A stretch of DNA of 64,000 bases from Verrucomicrobiota bacterium (GCA_023450935.1 JAEXGH010000017.1:16493-80492); one strand, 5' to 3'. Positions 1-9,485 are shown, counted from the stretch's first letter. The notes: a model not told the origin generated them from the letters alone. Numbers and translations are program-made.

Positions 1-1
1 C

Positions 2-73
2 GCCGAAAACGCCGCTGTCGAGGAATTTTCCGACGAATGCGTTTTTAGGGTTGTAAAAAAAAATCCAAAGTAA
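2..73 (+). CDS. 3' end of an unidentified protein (partial)
   Basis: An open frame enters from the left edge and stops with TAA at 71-73, six bases before the next start codon. Only about 23 C-terminal residues are visible, acidic and then basic, ending in KKNPK. The fragment is too short to assign a family. Its tight spacing to the M16 peptidase gene suggests one transcription unit. Judged real because the frame is open to the edge and the spacing is operon-like. Confidence 0.5.
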   Translation, partial: AENAAVEEFSDECVFRVVKKNPK

Positions 74-79
74 AAGACT

Positions 80-2890
80 ATGAAATTTTTTAGAAACATT
101 ATCATCTTTATCGCGATGGCTTCATCTCTTTTTTCGGGGTGCTCAAAACCCTCCGTCCGACCGGACGAAAACTTGAAAATCAAAACGCTTTCAAACGGCT
201 TTACCGTTGCGGTGTTCAAAAATTCCGAACCGCCGAACAGGTGTTCCATGCGCCTGCTTGTCAAGTCGGGGTCGCTGTTCGAAAGGGAAAGCGAAAGGGG
301 GCTTGCGCACTTCATAGAGCATATGGCGTTCAACGGCACGGAGCACTTCCCGTCGGGCGTCATGACCGAGTATTTCCAGCGATTGGGCATGGCGTTCGGC
401 AGCGACACCAACGCCCACACAAGCTTTACGGAAACCGTCTACAAACTCGAACTTCCCGAGACGGGCGAGAAAATCCTGAAGGAGAGCCTGCTGCTTTTGC
501 GCGACTATGCCGACAAGATGACCTTCGAGCAGTCGTTCATCGACAGCGAACGCAGTGTCGTCCTCGCCGAAATGAGCGCGCGCGACGACGCCAACTACCG
601 CAAGGCGGTCAGGGAGATAGGGCTTGTTTTCAAGGGAACTGCCTTTGCCGACAGAATGCCGATAGGCACTGCCGAAGTGGTAAAAACCGCAAACCGCGAC
701 GAGTTTTTAGACTTCTACCGTGCCAACTACCGCCCCGACAATATGGTTTTGGTTGTCGTGGGCGATGTCGAACCCGAAAGGATTTTCAGTCTCGCCGCGG
801 GTTTCGAGTCGTTCAAAAAACCCTCCGCCGCGCCCCGTGCGCTTGAAATGGGCGCGCTTTCGGGCAAAAACGGCGGGTTCGGCGGCGACAAGCTCGACAT
901 AAGCCTCGACGCCGTGGGCGTGCCGAATTTGACGTGTTCTACGGCGTCGCTTTCGGTCGCGATGCCGGTCGGTAAAGACGGGCTTGATTCGGTCGAAGCC
1001 CGCGCGGAAAGCGACAGGCTCAACCTTCTCGGCTACGTTCTCAACGCGCGCTTTCAGCGCATCGCCGACGCGCCCGACGCGGAAATAGTTTCGGGCGGGG
1101 CTTCGTTTTTCGACTACTGCGCGAAAGTCCTCGTTTTCTCGGCCTCGTGCGACGCTCCGCTGGGCAAGTGGCGCGGCGCGACGGCGGAGCTTTTCCGCCA
1201 GCTTTTGAGCGTTGATTCCATAACCGACGCCGAAGTCCAAAACGCCAAGAAAAAGATTTTCGACGTTTTGCAGACGGCAATTAACGGCAAGAATACGCGC
1301 AAAAATTCCGCGCTCGCCTCCGAGATAACGTCGGCGTTCTCCGACGGCATAACGTATATTTCTCCCGAGCTGGATATGGAGCTTACAAAGCGAGCCTTCG
1401 CAAATTTCGGCGCGTCGGAAATGAAGAGGCTTTTCAACGACGTTCTTTCGCGGGGAAAAATCAGCCTGCTTGTTTCAGACTCCGCCGTTCCCGAAAAGGC
1501 GGAGCTTGAAAAGTTTGTCGCCGAAGCATACTCGGCGGCGGCAAAGTCGAAATACGGTGCGGAAAAATTCGACGTTTCAGACTTGGTGTTTTCGGAATTC
1601 GGCGAGGCGGGAAAAATCGTTTCCGAACGGAAAATCGACAAACTCGGCATCACGCAAATCAAATTCCAAAACGGCGTGGCGTTGAACGTAAAAAGCGACG
1701 CTTTCACAAAAGACGAAGTTCTGCTGAACGTGTGCATCGGCGGGGGCGTGGCGCAGATTCCCGCCGACAAACCGGAGTTCTTCGCTTCGGCTCCCGCCAT
1801 AATTTTGGGAGGCACAAAATTCCAGACCGCCGCCCAGATAAACGCCGCCGCGAACCTGCTTAAAATGGGTGTTTCGGCGAAATTTTCGGGCGGAAGCCTG
1901 CTGATATCGGGTTCGAGCAACACGCGCGACGCCGAAAAAATGCTGCGCTATGCCGCCACTTTGGTTGCGGCCCCCTCCTTCCGCGACGACGCCACCGCAA
2001 ACCTGCGCAACGCCGCCGAGGCCTTCTACCGCAACTACGAAACCGAACCTTCAACTCGCCTTAAGTTTATGTCGTCTTTCCTCTACGGCGATACCCTCGC
2101 GAAAATTCCCGGAACGTTCGAAAACTTCGCTAAGCATTCAATGGCCGATTTCGCCGCGTGGTTGCGCCCTATTCTCGGGAAGTCGTATATGGAAATTTCG
2201 ATTGTCGGCGACATTGACGAACGCCTCGCCGTGCGCGTTGTTTCCGAAACTTTCGGGGCAATGCCCGACCGCGAAAAAACGCCGTTTGCCGTGCCGCGTG
2301 TAAAATTCGAGGGCGGCAAAGACATAACGCAGACGTATCTTGCCACCGACGAACCGCGCTCGCTTGCATGCGTTGTTTGGAACGCGTCGTTCGGCGGCGA
2401 CATGCGCAAAATGCGCACCGCCACAATTCTCGGCGCGGTTTTGGACGACGTTCTGCGCAAGGATATCCGCGAGGGCGAAGGCAACGTATACAGCCCGTTC
2501 GCCTTCTATACGAACGCGGCGTGGCTGGGCTTCGACGGCGCGGTTGCAACCGCCACGTTCGTAGAGCCCGCGCTCAACGCGGAGCTTGTAAAAAAGCTTT
2601 CGGCGAGCGGGCTGAAAACGGCGGCGGGCATTTCGGCCGACGAATTCGAGCGCGCCAAAATCCCGATAATAAAGTCGCTTAAGACGGCTGAAAGAAACAA
2701 CAAATACTGGCTTTTCAGCGTCATGTCCAAATCGCAGGCGTATCCGCTTCTGATTGAAATGGCGTTGAACAGGGAGGAGTTTTACAAGTCGGTCACGCTT
2801 GAACAGGTGCGGGCAATGGCGGCCGAAATATTCTCGCAAAAGCCGTCGGTTTTGCGCGTTATGCCCTCGAAAACAGCCGCCCGAAAATAG
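80..2890 (+). CDS. M16 family zinc peptidase, lipoprotein
   Basis: Full-length (936 aa) two-module insulinase/pitrilysin-type peptidase. The N-terminus is a lipoprotein signal with lipobox LFSGC, so the protein should be anchored in a membrane facing the periplasm. The inverted zinc motif HFIEH is at residues 77-81 (H77, E80, H81), and the third ligand is probably E157 in SERSVV, 76 residues later, which is the family spacing. The second half (about 500-930) is the usual inactive M16 C-terminal half. It is followed by pyrH after about 55 bases. Substrates cannot be read from sequence; the family degrades peptides or processes proteins. Confidence 0.9.
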   Translation: MKFFRNIIIFIAMASSLFSGCSKPSVRPDENLKIKTLSNGFTVAVFKNSEPPNRCSMRLLVKSGSLFERESERGLAHFIEHMAFNGTEHFPSGVMTEYFQRLGMAFGSDTNAHTSFTETVYKLELPETGEKILKESLLLLRDYADKMTFEQSFIDSERSVVLAEMSARDDANYRKAVREIGLVFKGTAFADRMPIGTAEVVKTANRDEFLDFYRANYRPDNMVLVVVGDVEPERIFSLAAGFESFKKPSAAPRALEMGALSGKNGGFGGDKLDISLDAVGVPNLTCSTASLSVAMPVGKDGLDSVEARAESDRLNLLGYVLNARFQRIADAPDAEIVSGGASFFDYCAKVLVFSASCDAPLGKWRGATAELFRQLLSVDSITDAEVQNAKKKIFDVLQTAINGKNTRKNSALASEITSAFSDGITYISPELDMELTKRAFANFGASEMKRLFNDVLSRGKISLLVSDSAVPEKAELEKFVAEAYSAAAKSKYGAEKFDVSDLVFSEFGEAGKIVSERKIDKLGITQIKFQNGVALNVKSDAFTKDEVLLNVCIGGGVAQIPADKPEFFASAPAIILGGTKFQTAAQINAAANLLKMGVSAKFSGGSLLISGSSNTRDAEKMLRYAATLVAAPSFRDDATANLRNAAEAFYRNYETEPSTRLKFMSSFLYGDTLAKIPGTFENFAKHSMADFAAWLRPILGKSYMEISIVGDIDERLAVRVVSETFGAMPDREKTPFAVPRVKFEGGKDITQTYLATDEPRSLACVVWNASFGGDMRKMRTATILGAVLDDVLRKDIREGEGNVYSPFAFYTNAAWLGFDGAVATATFVEPALNAELVKKLSASGLKTAAGISADEFERAKIPIIKSLKTAERNNKYWLFSVMSKSQAYPLLIEMALNREEFYKSVTLEQVRAMAAEIFSQKPSVLRVMPSKTAARK

Positions 2891-2948
2891 GGGCGGCGCG
2901 CTAAAAAAGAGTTGAAAAAGGCGCGTTTTTTTTGTTCTATCGGTGCCG

Positions 2949-3662
2949 ATGAACTTAAAATACAAACGCATTGTCTTGAAATTGAGCGGCGAAGCCCTCA
3001 AAGACGTCAAAAACGGCGACTGTCTCGACAGCTCAATACTCAAAAAATTGGCGGTCGAATTGAAAGCAATCCACGAAAAGGGCGTGCAGATTTGTCTGGT
3101 AGTCGGCGGCGGAAACATTTTCAGGGGGCTTAGCGGAGCCCAGTCGGGAGTGGACAGAACCACGGGCGACTACATGGGCATGCTCGCAACCGTAATCAAC
3201 GGTCTGGCTTTGATGAACGCGCTCGAAAAGGAGGGCGTCCCGGTGCGCGTGCAGACGGCGATTCCCATGGAAAAAGTGGCCGAGCCGTTTATCGTCCGCC
3301 GCGCCGTCCGCCATCTGGAAAAGGGGCGCGTTGTCATATTCGTGGCGGGGACGGGCAATCCGTATTTTTCTACCGACACCACCGCGGCCCTGCGCGCAAG
3401 CGAAATCAACGCCGACTGTATCCTGAAGGCGACCAAAGTGGACGGCATCTACGACAAAGACCCGAAGAAATTCCCCGACGCCGTAAAATACGATTCCCTC
3501 ACGTTTATGCAGGCCATAGAAAAACGCCTCGCCGTAATGGATTCAACCGCGTTTTCGATGTGCATGGACAACAAAATTCCGATAATAGTTTTCGATATGT
3601 GCGCCGAAGGCAATATTCAAAGGGCGGTAGAAGGCTGCCCGATAGGCACGATTGTCTCGTAA
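2949..3662 (+). CDS. pyrH: Uridylate kinase (UMP kinase)
   Basis: Amino-acid-kinase fold UMP kinase, phosphorylating UMP to UDP in the cytoplasm. It opens with the family phosphate-binding segment KLSGEAL and carries the GGGNIFRG glycine loop, with TTAALRA and KATKVDGIYDKDP later. The length (237 aa) fits hexameric bacterial PyrH. A GTG six bases upstream (2943) is in frame; the ATG at 2949 is preferred because MNLKYKRIVLKLSG matches the family N-terminus. No clear Shine-Dalgarno is seen. Next comes frr, the common pyrH-frr pairing. Confidence 0.96.
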   Translation: MNLKYKRIVLKLSGEALKDVKNGDCLDSSILKKLAVELKAIHEKGVQICLVVGGGNIFRGLSGAQSGVDRTTGDYMGMLATVINGLALMNALEKEGVPVRVQTAIPMEKVAEPFIVRRAVRHLEKGRVVIFVAGTGNPYFSTDTTAALRASEINADCILKATKVDGIYDKDPKKFPDAVKYDSLTFMQAIEKRLAVMDSTAFSMCMDNKIPIIVFDMCAEGNIQRAVEGCPIGTIVS

Positions 3663-3689
3663 TTTAAAAAACAGAAAGAAAGGTTTGAA

Positions 3690-4250
3690 ATGGATATATC
3701 AGCGGAAATCAAAAAAACGCAGGAAGCAATGAAAAAGGCCGTCGAATACGTCGGCAAAGAGTTCGAAACCGTCCACACGGGCAAGGCAAACCCCGGAATG
3801 GTAGAAAACGTCATGGTCGAAGCCTACGGCACTACAAGCCGCCTCAGGGACATAGCGGCAATCACCACTCCCGACAGCTCCACAATCCGCGTGCAGCCGT
3901 GGGACAAGAGCATTCTCAAAGACGTCGAAAAGGCGATTCTCGCCGCCAACATCGGCTTTACGCCCGCAGTCATGGGAGAGGCGGTCCGCTGCCCAGTTCC
4001 CGCGCTCTCGGGCGAACGCCGCGCGGAACTCGCCAAAATCTGCCACGAAATGGCGGAGCAGGGCAGGGTCAGAATCCGCAATATACGCCGCGAGGTTCTC
4101 GACGCCGCCAAAAAAGCCCAGAAGGCGGGAGCGGCTACCGAGGACGATTTGAAAAAATTCGAAAAGGAAGTCCAGAACGTTACCGACAAAAGCATTGCGG
4201 AAGTCAACTCGATGCTGGAGGCAAAAGAGGGCGACCTCAAAAAGATATAA
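3690..4250 (+). CDS. frr: Ribosome recycling factor
   Basis: 186 aa, the family length. With EF-G it splits post-termination ribosomes. The long helical bundle and the family segments around VHTGKANPGMVENVMVEAYG and IRVQPWDKS are intact, and the C-terminus ends in the usual charged helix. A good ribosome binding site (AGAAAGG) lies just upstream. Its TAA overlaps the ATG of proB by one base (TAATG), so the two are likely translationally coupled. Confidence 0.96.
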   Translation: MDISAEIKKTQEAMKKAVEYVGKEFETVHTGKANPGMVENVMVEAYGTTSRLRDIAAITTPDSSTIRVQPWDKSILKDVEKAILAANIGFTPAVMGEAVRCPVPALSGERRAELAKICHEMAEQGRVRIRNIRREVLDAAKKAQKAGAATEDDLKKFEKEVQNVTDKSIAEVNSMLEAKEGDLKKI

Positions 4251-5344
4251 TGAATTCGGTTTGCAAAAGGCGCGTTGTCGTTAAAATCGGCACGGGCGTG
4301 CTCACAAGCGGCGTAGGTTGCTTGGAGCTTGGAAAAATGGACGCGTTGTGCGCCCAGATTGCCGAAGCGCGCCGCAGGGGCGACGAGGTTATCCTCGTAA
4401 GTTCCGGCGCGGTTGGGTTGGGAATGGGCAGGCTTGGGCTGAAGTCGCGCCCCAAAGACATTCGCAAAGTCCAGATGTGCGCGGCGGTCGGGCAGGGCAA
4501 GTTAATTCAGACGTGGTCGGAACTGTTCGAACCGTTCGGCATAAGCGCGGCTCAAATTCTGCTAGTGCGCGACGACGTTGACGTGCCTTCCCGCTACAAG
4601 GCGTTGCGCGAACTCCTCGACGAACTCCTCAAGTCGGGCGTAGTGCCCGTGATAAATGAAAACGACTGTCTCAGCGCGGCGGAACTGAATATGAAATTCG
4701 GCGACAACGACGTGTTAAGCTCCCTTGTGGCGGCTCTTTCAAAGTCGGACGCACTTATGATTCTTTCGACGGCAAGCGGTCTTTTGGACATGCGCGGAAG
4801 CGGAAAAATAGTGAAGGTGGTCGAGAAAATCACGCCCGAAATCAGGGCAATGGCGGGCGGAACGCAAAGCGCGACCGCGGTCGGCGGAATGGTCACGAAA
4901 ATCAAGGCTGCGGAAATCGCCACGGGGTCTGGCTGCGACGTCTACATTGCGCGCGGCGACGCCGACAACGTTCTAATCGACATTCTAGACGGCAAAAACC
5001 CGGGCACGAAATTTTGCGCCTCAAAAACCGAGGGGGAAATCAGCTCCAGAAAAAGATGGCTTGCGTATTTCGGCAGAACTATTTCGAAAATTCTGGTGGA
5101 TTCGGGCGCGGCGAAGGCCCTGCGCGAAAAGGGCAGCTCGCTGTTGCCGGCGGGCGTGCGCGCGGTTTCGGGCAAATTCTCCAAGGGCGCGATGGTCGAG
5201 ATTGTGGACGAGGCAACGGGCGCGGTTGTGGCGCGCGGGCTTGCCGAAATAGACTCTGCAGAACTCAAGTCGATGCGCGAACACCAAGGCAGGTGTTCGC
5301 ACCGCGACGTGGTTGTGCACCGCGACAATATGGCACTTGTTTGA
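4250..5344 (+). CDS. proB: Glutamate 5-kinase
   Basis: First step of proline synthesis (glutamate to glutamyl-5-phosphate). The start chosen is the ATG at 4250 overlapping the frr stop; the open frame runs much further upstream but that part is only frr in another frame. Residues 8-15 (VVVKIGTG) are the kinase nucleotide loop, with SSGAVGLG and NENDCLS later in the kinase domain. A C-terminal PUA domain (about 265-350) is present, giving 364 aa as usual for the long form. proA is not in the window; proC lies near 14 kb on the other strand. Confidence 0.95.
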   Translation: MNSVCKRRVVVKIGTGVLTSGVGCLELGKMDALCAQIAEARRRGDEVILVSSGAVGLGMGRLGLKSRPKDIRKVQMCAAVGQGKLIQTWSELFEPFGISAAQILLVRDDVDVPSRYKALRELLDELLKSGVVPVINENDCLSAAELNMKFGDNDVLSSLVAALSKSDALMILSTASGLLDMRGSGKIVKVVEKITPEIRAMAGGTQSATAVGGMVTKIKAAEIATGSGCDVYIARGDADNVLIDILDGKNPGTKFCASKTEGEISSRKRWLAYFGRTISKILVDSGAAKALREKGSSLLPAGVRAVSGKFSKGAMVEIVDEATGAVVARGLAEIDSAELKSMREHQGRCSHRDVVVHRDNMALV

Positions 5345-5348
5345 GACT

Positions 5349-5924
5349 ATGGACAAAGAGTATGTAGTTCTTTCGCGCAATACCCGCGCAACGCTTCTGC
5401 CTTCGGAATTGGAGGTTCTGCTGGCGGAGGGCAATGCGGTTAAAATCGACGCAACCGACTCCTCCGGCTACCGCGTTGAGGGCGTTTTCGGCGTAGCAAA
5501 AATAGCCGCCGCCGACGCCGACGCGCTCGGGATTGAGCGGCCAAAACCCGCTGAAAATTCGCTCTGCGCGTCTAACAACCCAAAGCGCGAGTATGTGTTT
5601 TCCGACGCCCCCTCCGTAAGAGCTGTCGACATCGACGAAGTGTGGGCGGTTGCCAAGACGGTTTTCGACCCCGAAATTCCCGTGAATATTGTCGATTTGG
5701 GGCTTATCTACCGCATAGAGATTGTGGACGGCGATAGGGTGGAAATCGATATGACACTCACCGCCCCGGGCTGCTCAATGGGCCCCATTATTGCAGATGA
5801 CCTGCGCGTGAGGGTAGAGGCTTTGCCCGCCGTGCGCGAGGCGGTCGTGAACATAGTGTGGGACCCGCCGTGGAATCAGGATATGATGAGCGAGGAAGCG
5901 CGAATGATTCTCGGAATTGCGTAA
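5349..5924 (+). CDS. sufT: SufT-type Fe-S cluster assembly/maturation protein
   Basis: 191 aa. The MIP18/DUF59 domain occupies the second half, with the signature FDPEIPVNIVDLGLIY and the reactive-cysteine segment TAPGCSMG, and the C-terminus is the typical PPWNQDMMSEEAR. The N-terminal roughly 90 residues match the SufT-specific extension. The family helps mature or maintain Fe-S proteins. The ATG at 5349, four bases after the proB stop, fits better than an earlier in-frame ATG inside proB. No intact suf operon is beside it; a SufD C-terminal remnant lies at 10.0-10.5 kb. Confidence 0.85.
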   Translation: MDKEYVVLSRNTRATLLPSELEVLLAEGNAVKIDATDSSGYRVEGVFGVAKIAAADADALGIERPKPAENSLCASNNPKREYVFSDAPSVRAVDIDEVWAVAKTVFDPEIPVNIVDLGLIYRIEIVDGDRVEIDMTLTAPGCSMGPIIADDLRVRVEALPAVREAVVNIVWDPPWNQDMMSEEARMILGIA

Positions 5925-5950
5925 TTTTTTAACCTAAAATGTTTGTTAAT

Positions 5951-6826
5951 ATGAAAAAAAGATTGTTTTTATTGGCGGCTGTTTCGGCGTTTGCCTGCGG
6001 CCAACTTTTCGGGGCAAAGCTCAATCTTTCCGGAAGCGATATAATCGCGCCGGTTTTGGAAAAGGATGCAAAAACGCTCTTGACGGCGGCAGGCGTCGAC
6101 GCGGAAATAGACATGAAGGGAACGTATTTCGCAATTCCCGACGTGCTTTCGGGAAAGTCGGACGCCGCGGTTGTGGCAATGCCACGCACGGCAATTCTTC
6201 CGGAAGGATTGACGGCGCTGCCGTTCGCGTATCAGGCGGCGGTCGTGGTTGTAAATTCGGTCAACCCGATGGAGGAAATTTCGTCGAAAAGACTCTTCGA
6301 TATATACTCGGCAAGTGCGGCTCCGCGCTGCGAAACATGGGCGCAGGCGGGCGTTTACGACGTGAGTTTGCGCGACATTATGCCTATTTCCACCTCCTAT
6401 TCGGACAATGTTGTTGTGGAGCTTTTCAAGACCGAGGCTCTCGGCGGGACAAATATCGGCTTGTGGGTGAATATGCCCGCGCGCAAGGCGGACATTTTGA
6501 ATATGGTAAAAACAAACAATTCGGCAATAGCCGTTTTGGGTAAGGCAACTTCGGGCGATATGGTTAAAGTGTTGCCGGTATCGCGCGCGGGCGCGGGCAA
6601 AAACTACGCCTACAAGCCCGATATAGAAAACTTCCTAAACGGCGACTATCCCCTCACTTTGCCCTTCTACATTGTGTTCAAAAAGGAAAATACCCAGAAG
6701 GTAAAACCGCTTGTAAAGGTTTTGCTTGATGATAAAATAGCGGAACTTATTGATAAAAGCGATTTTTATGCCGCGCCGAAAAATTCTCGAAAAAAATCGA
6801 TTTTTGAGCTTGACTTGGTTAGGTAA
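5951..6826 (+). CDS. PstS-like periplasmic substrate-binding protein
   Basis: About 291 aa starting with a Sec signal peptide (MKKRLFLLAAVSAFACG). The mature part begins LNLSGSDIIAPV, resembling the phosphate-binding start of PstS-type proteins, and contains a PBP-like domain with VVVNSVNP and DIYSA segments. The ATG at 5951 is preferred over an in-frame ATG 12 bases upstream because the signal peptide then starts correctly. No pst transporter genes are adjacent, so ligand and partner are unknown; phosphate is a guess from family likeness. Confidence 0.75.
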   Translation: MKKRLFLLAAVSAFACGQLFGAKLNLSGSDIIAPVLEKDAKTLLTAAGVDAEIDMKGTYFAIPDVLSGKSDAAVVAMPRTAILPEGLTALPFAYQAAVVVVNSVNPMEEISSKRLFDIYSASAAPRCETWAQAGVYDVSLRDIMPISTSYSDNVVVELFKTEALGGTNIGLWVNMPARKADILNMVKTNNSAIAVLGKATSGDMVKVLPVSRAGAGKNYAYKPDIENFLNGDYPLTLPFYIVFKKENTQKVKPLVKVLLDDKIAELIDKSDFYAAPKNSRKKSIFELDLVR

Positions 6827-6859
6827 AAAGGCACAATTCCACCACATAATTTACTTGAT

Positions 6860-6935
6860 GCGGGCGTAGCTCAATTGGCAGAGCGTGACCTTGCCAAGGT
6901 CGAGGTTGTCGGTTCGAACCCGATCGCCCGCTCCA
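6860..6935 (+). tRNA. tRNA-Gly (GCC)
   Basis: Complete cloverleaf: acceptor GCGGGCG pairs with CGCCCGC, the anticodon GCC is at 6893-6895 in loop TTGCCAA, the T-arm contains GGTTCGAACC, and CCA is encoded at 6933-6935. Confidence 0.97.
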
Positions 6936-6937
6936 AG

Positions 6938-6972
6938 AAAAAAGGCGCAGTCTTAGGATTGCGCCTTTTTTT
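6938..6972 (+). terminator. Rho-independent terminator after tRNA-Gly
   Basis: GGCGCA ... TGCGCC stem with a short loop, preceded by A residues and followed by seven T residues, starting three bases after the tRNA CCA end. Confidence 0.8.
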
Positions 6973-7043
6973 GCGCCCATATTTCCCGCCCATATTTTCG
7001 GATCAATCCCAAAAGTTGGGGTCAACACCAAAGAGAGTGGATT

Positions 7044-7790
7044 TTAATGAAAGACGCCGCATAGAACCAAGACCCTCAATCTATAATTTTCAAAGTTTTT
7101 ATAACCGTAAGCCATTCGTTGTATCAGTTTCATTTTCCTGTGGAAGCCTTCGGTTATTGAGTTATTTTTCGTAAATCTCCACATTCGGATTATCGGCGTA
7201 AACCACTCGCTTATTGTCTTTGCGAGCCGCTCAAACTCTTGTGTCGCTTCGTATTTCATTTGCTTCATCATTCCTTTCAGTTCTCTTACATTCCTTTGCC
7301 GTTTGATGTTTCCTGTTCAGCAGCTCACACACCCTTTCCTTAAACTCGTATGCTACCTTTATTGCTGGATTATCCTCGAAAACCTTTTCCAATCGCTCAA
7401 GCTCTTCGGAGTTCAACCTGCACTGTGCCCAAAATTAGGACAGGAACGCGAGTCAAAACTCCATAAAGTGGTACAATACAAGCCTTATCACATGGAACCT
7501 GTCTACCAATATCTTCGCATTCGGAAAGCATCTTCTAACTATGCTTCGGTAGCCGCTACTTAAATCCATACATACCACTTTGACCTTTCCCCTGCCTTTG
7601 TAGGACATCAGCGTACTCTCAATATCGCTATGTCTCTTGCCTTTTATTACATCGTATATTCTGTGATGCGACAAGTCCACTATCGCAGAAGAAAAACCTT
7701 GACCTACCTTTAACGTCTTTAATATCTTGTATGAAGTTATTATCACACTGGGCATTGTAAGGATTTTTCCTTCTTTGCCCTCCTTCTTTT
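7044..7790 (-). pseudogene. ISL3-family transposase remnant
   Basis: Three successive pieces in different frames on the minus strand together resemble the C-terminal two thirds of an ISL3-type DDE transposase. The first (7755-7453) has VVCMDLSSGYRS and VDRFHVIRLV, the second (7416-7231) has VAYEFKERVCELL, and the third (7271-7044) ends RMWRFTKNNSITEGFHRKM followed by GYKNFENYRLRV. The N-terminal zinc-finger part is missing, at least two frameshifts are needed and a short stretch between the first two pieces is deleted. It cannot make an active enzyme. A possible IS end (CCCCAACTTTTGGG on the minus strand, about 7010) follows the coding end. Confidence 0.85.
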
Positions 7791-7825
7791 ATCCATTCCA
7801 CTTTCTTTGACGAAGAACGAGAAAT

Positions 7826-7855
7826 GCGCCGATTGTTCGGCGTATTTTTTTTACT
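7826..7855 (+). terminator. Terminator-like hairpin downstream of the IS remnant
   Basis: ATGCGCCG-attgtt-CGGCGTAT (one G-U pair) followed by eight T residues. It reads on the plus strand, although no intact plus-strand gene precedes it; it may be left over from a gene lost when the IS region decayed. Confidence 0.5.
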
Positions 7856-7877
7856 CTAAACACTGTATAAACACGTC

Positions 7878-7906
7878 TTGACAAAAGTGATTTTTTTTTG
7901 TTCTAA
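7878..7906 (+). promoter_or_regulatory. Possible sigma-70-type promoter for the glycosidase gene
   Basis: TTGACA at 7878-7883 is followed after 17 bases by TTCTAA at 7901-7906, in a very AT-rich stretch about 45 bases before the start codon. The -35 is perfect and the -10 is weak, so this is a prediction only. Confidence 0.4.
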
Positions 7907-7951
7907 ATGAAAAATGCCAAAAAATTCAATTCATTATAATTTTTTATCTAT

Positions 7952-9388
7952 ATGAAAAAAGTACTCTTATCGTTGTCGGCATTTTTTGTTTTGCCGCTGT
8001 TTGCCGAAACAGATTTTATCCGCGTTTCGCAAGAAAATCCGCGCTATTTTGAAACAAACGGGAAGTGCTGGATTCCAAACGGATATAATTTGGCTTTCCC
8101 AAGGCCTTTTTTCTACGATAAATCCGAAGACGAAGCATTTGCGTTAATCGAGAAACAAATATCGGCACTTGCCGCCAACGGCGGAAATTATATACGCGTT
8201 TGGACTTCCGCAAATTTTTATGAATTTGAAACTTCCGCTGGCGTGTTCGACGAAAAAAAGCTCTCCCGTCTTGACAGATTGATGAAGCTTGCCCAAAAGT
8301 ACGGCGTACGCGTAAAGCTGTGCCTAGAGCATTTCAGAAATGTAAAAAAATATACGCCTGTCGATGCCGAACGCGGTCTGCCTGCAGCTATGTTTTCAAA
8401 GTCGATATATTCGGGCGACTTCAAGGATATGGCGGATTACCTCGAATCCGAAAAAGGAAAAGGTTTTTATCTTGCCCGCGCGAAAAAACTTGCCGACCGT
8501 TATCGCGACAATCCGTATATCTTCGGAATCGAACTTTGGAACGAAGCGGATACTGTATCTGTATGGCCACGCATAGGAGCTATGGAAAAATGGACGGCGG
8601 AAATGTTGCCACGCGTAAAAAAACTTTTCCCAAAGCATATGATAATGCAAAGTCTCGGCAGTTTTTCGCAATACAATATGTACGGGCGCTACTATGAATA
8701 CTCCAATATTGCGGGCAACGATGTTGCGCAGGTTCACCGCTACCTTGATTTGGGGGCGGGAATGGATATTTGCAAAGCTCCGATAGACATATTTGCGTCT
8801 GACAGTGTTCGCATTTTGCGCGAAATGTCCAAAACAAAACCAGTTGTATTGGCGGAAACTGGGGCGGTAAAACCGAACCACGCGGGCCCCTCCGAACTCT
8901 ATGGGAAAGACACTGAAGGTTCTATTTTGCACGACGTTTTGTTTTCGGCATTTTACTCGGGTGCTGCGGGGGCAGGGCAGTGCTGGCATTGGGAGGAATA
9001 TATTTTGAGGAATAATCTATATTGGCACTTCGGCAGATTTGCAAAAGCCATTGAAGGCTTGAACCCAATCGCCGAAAAGTTCGAGCCGTTCCGTGCTGAC
9101 ACCCCGAATTTGCGTGTTTACGGGTTAAATGGCAAAAATACCATTATTGTATGGATTCGCGATAGCTCGAGCGATTGGCGTTCGGAAATAGAGCGCGGCG
9201 AAAAGCCAAAAACGATTTCAGCTGCCGAGCTCGATTTTTCCAGATACTTGCGTTCGCGAAAGGCGAATAAGGCGCAAGTATATAATCCTTGGACTGATAA
9301 ATACGTTGATGTTGAGCTTAAAAACGGCAAGTTGCGTTTGCCTGATTTTAAAAAATCGGTTGTCGTAAAAATAAAATTCGAGGGTTAA
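7952..9388 (+). CDS. Secreted clan-A glycoside hydrolase (GH5/mannanase-like)
   Basis: 478 aa with a signal peptide (MKKVLLSLSAFFVLPLFA), so exported. The TIM-barrel pattern is clear: an early NGYNLAFPR substrate loop, ELWNEAD (about residue 198) as the acid/base glutamate at the end of strand 4, and VLAETG (about 308) as the likely nucleophile. A small beta-rich C-terminal module (about 400-475) follows. Clan GH-A is well supported; the exact family and substrate (mannan, glucan or other) are not. It stands alone between the IS remnant and the decayed region with its own terminator. Its AT content is somewhat higher than neighbouring core genes, compatible with acquisition. Confidence 0.8.
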   Translation: MKKVLLSLSAFFVLPLFAETDFIRVSQENPRYFETNGKCWIPNGYNLAFPRPFFYDKSEDEAFALIEKQISALAANGGNYIRVWTSANFYEFETSAGVFDEKKLSRLDRLMKLAQKYGVRVKLCLEHFRNVKKYTPVDAERGLPAAMFSKSIYSGDFKDMADYLESEKGKGFYLARAKKLADRYRDNPYIFGIELWNEADTVSVWPRIGAMEKWTAEMLPRVKKLFPKHMIMQSLGSFSQYNMYGRYYEYSNIAGNDVAQVHRYLDLGAGMDICKAPIDIFASDSVRILREMSKTKPVVLAETGAVKPNHAGPSELYGKDTEGSILHDVLFSAFYSGAAGAGQCWHWEEYILRNNLYWHFGRFAKAIEGLNPIAEKFEPFRADTPNLRVYGLNGKNTIIVWIRDSSSDWRSEIERGEKPKTISAAELDFSRYLRSRKANKAQVYNPWTDKYVDVELKNGKLRLPDFKKSVVVKIKFEG

Positions 9389-9400
9389 TTATTGCTTTTG

Positions 9401-9438
9401 AAAAAAATGGGGGACTTTTTTATCCCCCATTTTTTTTC
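9401..9438 (+). terminator. Strong terminator after the glycosidase gene
   Basis: AAAAAAATGGGGGA ... TCCCCCATTTTTTTT: a perfect ATGGGGGA/TCCCCCAT stem with a T-rich loop, flanked by A and T runs, so potentially bidirectional. Confidence 0.85.
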
Positions 9439-9485
9439 GGCTTTTTCTAAAAATTTTCGGCTAAGCCAGTGCGCAAAGTACTTTT

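Noticed and set aside
6860..6935. tRNA-Gly as attachment site of an integrated island
   Set aside because: No second copy of the tRNA 3' end was found in the window to mark the other end.
7044..7755. Programmed frameshifting in the transposase
   Set aside because: ISL3 transposases are single frame; here a piece is also deleted and the N-terminus is missing, so this is decay.
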